A stretch of DNA of 64,000 nucleotides from Chrysemys picta bellii. Lineage: Eukaryota > Chordata > Testudines > Emydidae. The notes beneath the pieces are model-generated. The model did no database searches and was not told where the DNA came from. It saw nothing but the letters and a program-made list of their open reading frames with translations. The DNA lies in assembly GCF_011386835.1 (NCBI RefSeq), contig NC_088809.1:18754637-18818636 (forward strand). Reading direction: 5' to 3'. Both the position numbers and the translations under genes were made by a program. Shown piece by piece: positions 56,569 through 64,000 of the stretch. Each line of letters begins with the position of its first letter. Position 1 is the stretch's first letter.

Positions 56569-57314
56569 TGAGTCCCACTCAAGGGTTCCTTTGGCATTTT
56601 TTGGTGCCTTCTTTCCTGAGCCAGCAAAATGTGTCCTCATCTCTCCCCCCGCCCCTTTCCTGTGGCCAGCTCTTCCCCTCCCCTGCCCCCCACTTGCAAA
56701 GGCAAAGAATGGGTCTTCTGGGCCAGCCTGCACCACCTGCTTAAGTGTTGTGCCCCTGAAGCAGGATGGGGGGAGTGGAGCCTTCGGCTGCCCATCCCCC
56801 TCTGCTTACAGCCACTTCTGCTTTCAAAGGCTCTGGAAGGGACAGCGGGAGGGGTTTGATTTAGTTTGGGGTTTTTATTTGCATGCTGCAGCAGCCCAGC
56901 CTAGGGGGGTCACATACAGAGGAGCCCGTGCGATATGCAAACAGATGCCATCCTGTGCTGCAGAGAAAGGCAGGTAGCGAGTTTGAAATAGACTTGCTGT
57001 ATTTGCGCCCCCAAGGAACTGACGGGGCGCGTCCAGCTATTGAACGGTTGCTGCCATTCTCCTCCTCCAGACAGACTCAGCGAGCTGGCCGGACAGAGGC
57101 AAAGCATTGCCTCGGAGACCTTCGCCAGTTGGCGGCTTTTTCCCATTCCGCCTTGGGGGTGGGGTAAGTGGGAAAGGGGGTAGCAAATGATCTACAAGCG
57201 AATATGTTGATTTGTAAATAGGGGGAAGTAGGGAAAAGTGTAATGTTCTGTAGAATAACTAAATTTATTTAAGCAACTTGTAAAACAAATGGAAAAATTG
57301 AGTTCCAGTTTTGA

Positions 57315-57320
57315 AATAAA
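57315..57320 (+). terminator. SH2B2: Candidate polyadenylation signal AATAAA of SH2B2
   Basis: An AATAAA sits at the end of an AT-rich unique stretch (57200-57330), just before a change to repeat-like sequence near 57424. It is the best plus-strand poly(A) signal downstream of the stop codon. An alternative, 2 kb closer, lies inside CR1-derived sequence at 55310. Confidence 0.55.
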
Positions 57321-57427
57321 ACCACTTGAACCAAGACACTGCATTGAAAGTGATTATAGGGGCGTCCCTGGATTTGCTAGAAGAGTGCCGGCTGCCATAT
57401 TAGCTTCTCAGAGTGCGTATATAGGTG

Positions 57428-57545
57428 CTGTAACTAGGGGTGTGGCGGCCTTCCTGGCTCGAAATGGTTTCCATCATATACACAATTTACAGTTTGGTTC
57501 AATGGCTCTCAGCACCCCCACTCGACAAATTGCTCCAGCATCTCT
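57428..57545. repeat. Dispersed repeat shared with 37172-37293
   Basis: Shares GGTTTCCAT(C/T)AT, TTTACAGTTTGGTTCAATGG and CTCAGCACCCCCACTC with the segment in the SH2B2 intron. Confidence 0.75.
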
Positions 57546-57639
57546 GAGCGCGTAGGAGGCCCAGTCGTGGACCACACGCCCTGTGTGTGTGAATAGGTTG
57601 TTTATGATTTGTAGAACGGTAGCACCAAGAAGTCCCAAC

Positions 57640-57880
57640 TGAGACATGGGCTGCATTATGCTAGGGGCTGTACAGGCATAGAGCAAGAGATGGTCCTTGT
57701 CCCAAAGAGCGTCCAGCCTACACAGGGTGGGAAGGAAGTACCTGTTGGCTGTTTAACAGCTGAGGAAGCTGATGCACAGAGCGATCGTGACGTGCCCACG
57801 GTCACAAAGGGAGTAAAAAGAACTGGGAATTTAACCCAGGTCTTGTGGTTCCCCAGATAGAGCCTTAACCACAAGACTCT
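57640..57880 (-). mobile_element. MIR-like SINE with LINE-type tail, antisense
   Basis: GCATAGAGCAAGAGATGGTC, CTTGTCCCAAAGAGCGTCC, then GACGTGCCCACGGTCACAAA. Confidence 0.65.
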
Positions 57881-60003
57881 TCTTCCTCTTTCACATGCAG
57901 CACTGACAGTGCCTCAAATGGCGGTGGCTGGAGCACTGCTGGGCACCAAAGCACTTCCAAGTGGTCCACGGTGCTGTGCCAACGGTGACCCTTCTGTGTC
58001 ATGGATCCGAGGTGCTTCCTGCTAGTTGTAGCCTGTTTTTAGAGGTCTCTTGTGAGCCGCTAACCGCAGGCAGCCCCCTGCTCCGTTGCTGTCTGTGGCA
58101 CGTGGTTCTATATCCTCTGGCGCCGACGTTCTCTCCGCTGCTGAGGCATTGTCTGGATTTTCCCCGAATGCCCTGGCGCAAGCACAGTTAGGCGGCCTGA
58201 TGAGGGCAGTGGCACAAGCTGCTGGACCCAGTTTCTTGTAACCAGGTCAGGTGATTGGGGTGATTACAAACCCCACCGTTGCAGTACGGACAGGACCTTG
58301 GCCAGTTCTGGGTAACTCCTCAGTCAAGGCCCAGACAGCTGGTAAAGCAATCACATGTTCAGGAGAAGCAGGATGGAATCCTTGGCTCTAGGACCCTCAT
58401 ACTGCTTGATCCCTAAGGCAAGCCCCAGGGCCAATTACATTGTGTGCTGTTGTGGATTAGTACATTATTCGTGCCTGGTGTGTTGGTGAACTGCAACCTC
58501 CTGCAGCAGGGACGAAGGAATTGTGGGGTGTGCTGGAAAATAATGTTCTGTCCTCCTCTTACAGGATTCCTGGGAAGCTGAGAGAAGGACACGTCTGTCC
58601 ATTTGTAAGGAACAGAGAGATCTGGGAGTAGAAACCATGTAAGAGACAAGCCAGCTGTAGTGTAGGGTACTCGCTTATTTGTAGGAGCCCCGCTGCCCTC
58701 GGCTGGATGGAATCGGAACTGCTGTAGCATGTGTGATTTAGGGCAGAGACTGATTTACAATGAACCTTAAGACCCCTCAGGATCAAAGCTTTTCACATTT
58801 CATTCACTTAGATATTGCAAAGCTCAAATGTCAAAAATGGACATTTCTGTCCCACCGCCCCATCCAAATGCAGGAGCAGGTCAGACTGATAAGTTCAGTT
58901 TCTTTCAAGAATGCTCCCGTTTTCAAGAAAGTGCCTCCAGATGCTGAATTTTGAAATGCAAACATTTGTTTAGACCAAGAGCAGGGTTGGGTTGTTTTTT
59001 TTTTTTTTCCTGTTAAAACATGCAAATGTTTTCCTGTTCTGATGTAAAACCTGCCAGGCTGCAGTCAGCACAATTTTGGAATTGATCAAGGCCCCACCAC
59101 AAAACTGTGAGTCATTATATGGGGATTTTTTAAATTTCACAAAGGAATAGTTGCTATTTTTGCACAACCCTGACAATTGTCTTGCCTCCAGTGAGTATCT
59201 TCAAAATAACAAGCAAGTACCAACTGCACTGTTGGCTCAGGGCAATTTCCTAGGGACGTGTGGTTTGAGGGCACACCGTGCTCACTGCTCTTTCCACATA
59301 CTGCATGTTTGGGCTCCTTTAGATGACCAGCGAAGTGGCTGTGATTTTATGTGGTCGTACCTTGTTACAGGTGGGAAACCATAGTTTGGACTATCTACAC
59401 AAACAAGCTAGCCAGGTCCATGTTTGTAGCTATTTCTACACTCCCAGTTGACATTCCTTCATTAGGGGATAGCGCCCCCAGAACCGTGACCTGACAGCCA
59501 GGAAGTAGTTCCCAATATTGAAATGTTTATCTTGGAATTACAGCTTTGTAGAGGGGGCAGCTGCAGTGATGAAGAAACAGGGCATCGTAGGGCAATCAGA
59601 CCGGCCGGTGAGCATCTAGGTATTAAGCGATGCAAAGGGACCGGCTGGGTGTCAGTGGATTAGTAATGATACTGTATACATCACTTTTCATCTCCAGGCT
59701 GCTTGTGACTGGAAACGGACCAAGGGCTATTCCATGGCTGGTGGGAAATGAGCTGGTTTCTGTCCACTGGAAGCTGAACAGGTCTCCACGGGAACCACCA
59801 TCCCAACTGGCACTAACGGGCCTGTTTTCTGGCCGTTTTAGCAGACGGCCCAAGGGCTGAACGAGCCGTGGAGACAAGACTGCCTGAGGAACGTGCTGGG
59901 CTGGGGGCAGGTTATCTTGCTCCTGCCTGGACTGTGGCTGTCCAGACTTCAAGCTCTGGTGTTGTCAGCCGTTTGGGAACTCTGCCAGCACTAAATTCAC
60001 ACT

Positions 60004-60102
60004 AAAAAGCAACAGAGGGTCCTGTGGCACCTTTGAGACTAACAGAAGTAGTGGGAGTATTGGTTAGTCTCAAAGGTGCCACAGGACCCTCCGTTGCTTT
60101 TT
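60004..60102. mobile_element. Fold-back element with 40-bp arms
   Basis: Arms 60004-60043 and 60063-60102 are inverted copies with one mismatch; the spacer is 19 bp. Right after it comes CAGATTCAGACTAACACGGC, a common turtle repeat terminus, so this is a larger repeat with an internal deletion that brought inverted parts together. Confidence 0.85.
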
Positions 60103-61214
60103 ACAGATTCAGACTAACACGGCTACGCCTCTGATAAATTCACACTGTTCTTTTTAAAATCAGTTTTGTAAGACCAACACGATGCATAAACCAGTGTGAT
60201 TTCTTGATCAAAATCAGAGGAGCTAAAACGGAGCCTTATGTAAACACAGAGGGGGGGCTGAACCAGAAAGCCAGCTCCACGTCCTCTGTCTTTTTTGGGT
60301 GGGTTCCAGATTTTGTAAACGGTCCTTAAATGTATAGCGCTGACCCAAAGCTCTCCCCCTGCACCTCCCTTGCACTTTTAGGCCAGCTGAGATCTGGATC
60401 CAGCTTCTGCCAAGCTTGGTGTAAAATATAAAAAGGCATATTCCCCTCTTCCACTGCACCTGACCTTTAGTAGCTAATTTTGGCATGCACACAGCCTGAG
60501 TGAATGTCATGCCATTTCTGTAGCACACAGCTGGCTGACAAGAAATTTGGCTTGCATATGAAGCTTGTGTCCCAGCTGGGCTCTGCATTGACTCCCGGCT
60601 CTTGATTTCCAGCTGTTGCAATGGCTAAATGTCGCTCAGGTTTACAATCTCCCTCTTGGTACAAGCCTTGTGCCGTCAAAGGCTGTGAAAGGGGATGTGC
60701 ATGGTGCAGGCTCACAGGCAGAGACTGGGAGCTACCTCAATGCCTTCTTTCCCATATAGATTGCCTGTGTTGTTGGAAGCAGCTCCCCTCAAGCCACCGT
60801 CATCTATCACTGTCTGTGCACAAAAGCCTGTGAGGTGTCGCGTGGAGCGCTAGTTAATTACTGAAGTGACAGGAACAGATGGCGCAAGCAGCAACACAGG
60901 GAGGTGCTAGGAAGTACGGTCTCGCTTACATTGTCACCGAGGTAGATATTTGGCACGGGCAGGCATGCTGGTGCAAAACGCACTGAATTCCAGCCTGGCG
61001 CCTCTGCAAAGCGGGTGTGCACAATCGCAAGCAGCCACAAAACACAGCCAGAATGTGACCTACTATGCAAACTGAGGCCACCTCTCTCTGGCACGTCTTG
61101 CAGGGCTCTGGGGACAAACCTCAGCTCAGCATTACTGCTTGAGGAGAGTAGAAGGTTGCTCTGTTTGGGCTACAATAAAACAACCAAACAAACCCAGCTT
61201 TGAAAGCAAGAGAG

Positions 61215-61425
61215 GGAGAAGGTCAAGCTAGTGGCTAGAACACAGGACCGGGACTTGGGAACAACTGATTTGTAATCCCTGCTCTGCCCCATATCCTGTT
61301 GTAGGGTTGGGCAAGTCACGTAAACGTTCTGTGCCTTAGAGCGGTGTAATTCTACTTACCCTGGAGAGGGTTAACGAGATAATATCTGGAAGGTTGCTTG
61401 GATGTGAAGGGTGCGGTATGACTGG
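61215..61425 (+). mobile_element. MIR-like SINE
   Basis: AAGCTAGTGGCTAGAACACA, AATCCCTGCTCTGCCCC, TTGGGCAAGTCACGTAAACG, and GAGAGGGTTAACGAGATAAT. Confidence 0.7.
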
Positions 61426-62479
61426 TGATCTATCAGTATTAAACCTCCAGTGCTTTGTAATACCTCAGCAAAGAGAAAAAATACCCTAGAACTCTAATAA
61501 TAATGCTAAGGCATTTTGCAGCTGTAGACCTTCATGTACTTTACATGATGTGTGTATTTCTTTACTTTCTTCAGCTGTGTCTACTGCCATTTTCTGCCCT
61601 TGCAATACAGAGGAGGTTGCATTAGGGATAGCAAGGATGAGAACTATGCTCCACACAGGGCCCCAAGAGTTAAACAATTGTGTTGTTTTTACCACCTTGG
61701 CTAGACTGGCTCTGAGCCAGCTGAACCGTTGGGGGTCCAGGCATGGCTTAAAAGGGGTGTGTGAGTGGCATGAACGTCCCTGGATGCCCTGCTCTAGACC
61801 GGGCTGGTGCTGGGTCTATGAGAATGGATCAGCGCCGGTATTAGGTGTGTTCCTGCCTGGGTATTGCGTAGGGGTTGTGTCTACACTGTCAATGCTACAG
61901 TGATGTAGCACTGGAGTGTAAACACTACAGCCATGGAAGGGGTTTTTGCTGTGGCTGCAGTAAATCCACCCCACTGCACTGAAAGTTCACTTGGTCAACC
62001 TAGTGTTTAGGTAGAGCCCAGGCCCTACACGGATTGTGTGAGGACCACCCCACGTTTTGGGAGCAGGCCTACGGCCTCCCTGAAACGCCCGTCAGCCGGG
62101 GCTTGGCTCACCTTCACCATGTCCTGGTGTGCCAGGGAGCAGGGCACAGAGGTGGAATGGCCCCATGGTGTGACTAACCGCAGGGGCCGGCCGCCGGGGC
62201 GTGTCCAGCCTGCACCCAGGGGGAGAAGCAGCCAGGAAGGGTGGGGCTGGATCCGCTGTGATCCCCCTGCTCTGGGGCCGTGGGCACCTCCAGCCCCTGC
62301 ACTAACAAACCAGGGTGTCAGGCTCAGTCCTAACCAGCAACCTGACAATAAACAGACCGGTTGCGCAAGTGGCCCTACAATAAAAACACAACAGCCCGGT
62401 GCTAGCAAGAGATGCTGCTTGAATAAGGAGCCAGAGCTTCCAGGCGACCCTACAATAACAATAACACGGTCTGGCGTAG

Positions 62480-62659
62480 ACACGCTCTTGATCAGCGCCT
62501 GGCTATGAATATTGACGTTCTCATGAATATGCACAGAACTCATAGTAATCCGCCTGACCTGGTGAATATTCATGTATGCTAATGAGCAGCGGCCCGTCGC
62601 CGCCAGGACGTCATCAGCAGGGGCCGGGCGGGCCCAGGCGCTGCCGGCAGAGGCCGGAG
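62480..62659 (+). promoter_or_regulatory. PRKRIP1: PRKRIP1 core promoter and 5' UTR region
   Basis: This stretch sits immediately upstream of the PRKRIP1 ATG, at the edge of a very CpG-rich region running to about 63480. It has a CRE-like GACGTCAT at 62607-62614, an octamer-like ATGCTAAT at 62576-62583, and three ATGAATAT or TGAATATT motifs (62505, 62523, 62563; the last is the palindrome TGAATATTCA). No TATA box is obvious. The transcription start was not determined; the sites are motif matches only. Confidence 0.5.
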
Positions 62660-62779
62660 ATGGCGGCGCCCTCGGCCCCGCGGCCGCCCCGGCCCCGCAA
62701 GGAGCCGCAGCCGCTGGTCATCCCCCGGAGCGCGGCCGAGGAGCAGCGGCTGCGGCTGGAGCGGCTCATGAAGAACCCG
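62660..62779 (+). CDS. PRKRIP1: PRKR-interacting protein 1, first coding exon (gene continues beyond the window)
   Basis: The ATG at 62660 opens 40 codons ending LERLMKNP, followed by the donor GTGAGC at 62780 (phase 0). The peptide closely matches the start of human PRKRIP1: Pro/Arg-rich opening, KEPQxLVIP, AAEEQ(R/K)L(R/K)LERLMKNP. Human continues DKAVPIP after the same junction. PRKRIP1 is a small, highly charged nuclear protein found in spliceosomes and reported to bind and inhibit PKR. The remaining exons (human protein about 184 residues) lie downstream. Open frames that continue past 62779 are intronic minisatellite, not protein. Position and strand relative to SH2B2 match human 7q22.1. 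Confidence 0.93.
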
Positions 62780-62789
62780 GTGAGCAGCG

Positions 62790-63475
62790 CCGAGCCCCCG
62801 GCCCGCCCCCCGACTGATTCCCCCGGCCCGACCCGCCGCGCCGAGCCCCCGGGACCGGCCCCCGGACTGATCCCCCGGCCCGACCCGCCGCGCCGAGCCC
62901 CCGGGACCGGCCCCCGACTGATCCCCCGGCCCGACCCGCAGCGCCGAGCCCCCGGGACCGGCCCCCGACTGATCCCCCGGCCCGACCCGCAGCGCCGAGC
63001 CCCCGGGACCGGCCCCCGACTGATCCCCCGGCCCGACCCGCAGCGCCGAGCCCCCGGGACCGGGCCCCCGACTGATCCCCCGGCCCCCCCGGACTGACCC
63101 GCAGCGCCGAGCCCCCGGCCCGGCCCCCGACTGATCCCCCGGTCCCCGGCCCGACCCGCCGCGCCGAGCCCCCGGGACCGGCCCCCGACTGATCCCCCGG
63201 TCCCCGGTCAGAACCCGCCGCGCCGAGCCCCCGGGACCGGCCCCCGACTGATCCCCCGGCCCCCCCGCGAGCCCTTGGACCGGCCCCCGACTGATCCCCC
63301 GGCCCCCCCGCGAGCCCTTGGGACCGGCCCCCGACTGATCCCCCGGTCCCCCCGCGAGCCCCCGGACCGGCCCCCGACTGATCCCCCGGATAGACCCGCC
63401 GTGCCGCGCCCCGGGCCCCGACTGATCCCCCGGCCTGACCCACCGCGGCGAGCGACCGGGACCGGCCCCCGTCCC
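62790..63475. repeat. GC-rich 51-bp minisatellite in PRKRIP1 intron 1
   Basis: About 13 tandem units. The clearest are 62941-62991 and its two successors, with an exact 51-bp step. Later units vary in length. Each unit has GCCGAGCCCCCGGGACCGGC then CCCCGACTGATCCCCCGG. A 51-bp period is 17 codons, which keeps frames open on both strands and explains long open frames here that are not genes. The C-rich plus strand means G-quadruplex-type runs on the minus strand. Confidence 0.95.
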
Positions 63476-63543
63476 ACTGTTCTCAGCTCTACCCAGGGGC
63501 ACGTCAACCTTCCCCCCTCCCCCGCGGGACTGATCCCCCTTCA

Positions 63544-64000
63544 TGCCCTGAGGCATCACAACCCCCACTAGCTGAACCAAACTCCCCTTCCCTCACTGAT
63601 CCACATCCCTCTGCTGGGGGCTTGGACCACACCCTGTCTCCCAGGACTGGTCCCACTTGTACTGTCCCCACCATCTCCATCCTGGGGCACCCTGATCCCC
63701 CACTCTGGGAATGAATCCCCCCTTGCTGCCCAGGGGCACCCCCACCCCCTCTGGGAACTGATTTCCCCCCCCCCCTTGCTGCCCTGGGGCATCACAACCC
63801 CCACCAGCTGAACCAAACTCCCCTTCCTTCACTGATCCACACCCCTCTGCTGGGGGCTTGGACCACACCCCTGTCTCCCAGGACTGGTTCCACTGGGTAC
63901 TGTCCCCACCATCTCCGTCCTGGGGCACCCTGATCCCCCCTCTGGGAACTGATCCCCCCCTTGCTGCCCAGGGGTACCCCAACCCTTTTCCCCAACTGAA
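63544..64000. repeat. 236-bp tandem repeat, about two copies, running off the window
   Basis: The segment starting TGCCCTGAGGCATCACAACC at 63544 recurs at 63780 with few differences and continues to the window end. Internal CTGATCCCCC motifs suggest descent from the adjacent 51-bp array. Confidence 0.9.

Larger units (their letters stand above)
54202..57340 (+). other. SH2B2: SH2B2 3' untranslated region (inferred extent)
   Basis: The stretch from the stop codon to just past the AATAAA at 57315-57320 is inferred to be the 3' UTR, about 3.1 kb. It contains an antisense CR1 fragment (about 55045-55345) with its own AATAAA at 55310-55315. It also holds a MITE-like element (56075-56568) with a MIR-like SINE nested in it. 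The end is a guess from the AT-rich 57180-57320 stretch and the strong signal; no transcript evidence is available. Confidence 0.6.
57340..62480. other. Intergenic region between SH2B2 and PRKRIP1
   Basis: No coding exon recognised. Items seen are a dispersed repeat (57428-57545), an antisense MIR-like copy (57640-57880), a short fold-back (60004-60102), a sense MIR-like copy (61215-61425) and a MITE-like segment (about 61873-62030). 58000-60000 is unclassified. 62040-62300 is rising in CpG. Two related CCCTACAATAA blocks occur at about 62373 and 62449. Confidence 0.6.

Noticed and set aside
62780..63097. Continuation of the PRKRIP1 first exon into the repeat
   Set aside because: The PRKRIP1 homology stops exactly at a GTGAGC donor after LMKNP; beyond it the sequence is minisatellite.
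62579..63580. 333-codon open frame on the minus strand and several overlapping long frames
   Set aside because: All are by-products of a GC-rich 51-bp tandem repeat whose period is a multiple of three; the predicted products are simple Gly/Arg repeats with no family resemblance.

Overview
The window is vertebrate genomic DNA and most probably comes from a cryptodire turtle. The clearest clue is a pair of tRNA-headed SINEs with CR1-type 3' tails (33373-33555 on the plus strand, 52945-53156 on the minus strand) that look like the Cry-SINE family of hidden-necked turtles. Many CR1 LINE 3' ends, MIR-like SINEs, LTRs and MITE-like elements fit the same source. The species cannot be named from this sequence.

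Two protein-coding genes are recognisable, both on the plus strand. SH2B2 (APS, an adaptor for the insulin receptor, JAK2 and receptor tyrosine kinases) has all eight coding exons here, from 22921 to 54201. They predict 671 residues: dimerisation (Phe-zipper) region, PH domain, SH2 domain and the C-terminal Cbl-binding tyrosine motif. Every junction was read from the sequence, and one intron (46129-51746) uses a GC donor. A roughly 3.1 kb 3' UTR probably ends after the AATAAA at 57315. PRKRIP1 starts at 62660; only its first coding exon (40 residues) is inside the window. The order SH2B2 then PRKRIP1 on the same strand matches human 7q22.1.

Layout: 1-22893 is non-coding and presumably holds the SH2B2 promoter and first non-coding exon (a candidate TATA promoter plus exon lies at 4062-4318), together with CR1, MIR-like elements and two solo LTRs with intact 5-bp target duplications (15036-15739 and 20231-21375). 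22894-57340 is the SH2B2 coding and 3' UTR portion, with repeat-rich introns. 57340-62480 is intergenic. 62480-63480 is a very CpG-rich promoter and first intron of PRKRIP1; that intron opens with a 51-bp GC-rich minisatellite and then a 236-bp tandem repeat that runs off the window.

The most unusual structure is in the SH2B2 intron 32000-39365. It is a near-perfect inverted duplication of about 160 bp (37985-38146 and 38208-38365). Its 61-bp spacer contains an exact 55-bp inverted copy of sequence 2.6 kb downstream, across an exon (40777-40831). This looks like a replication template-switch event. No CRISPR array, tRNA gene, rRNA gene or microbial-type system was seen.
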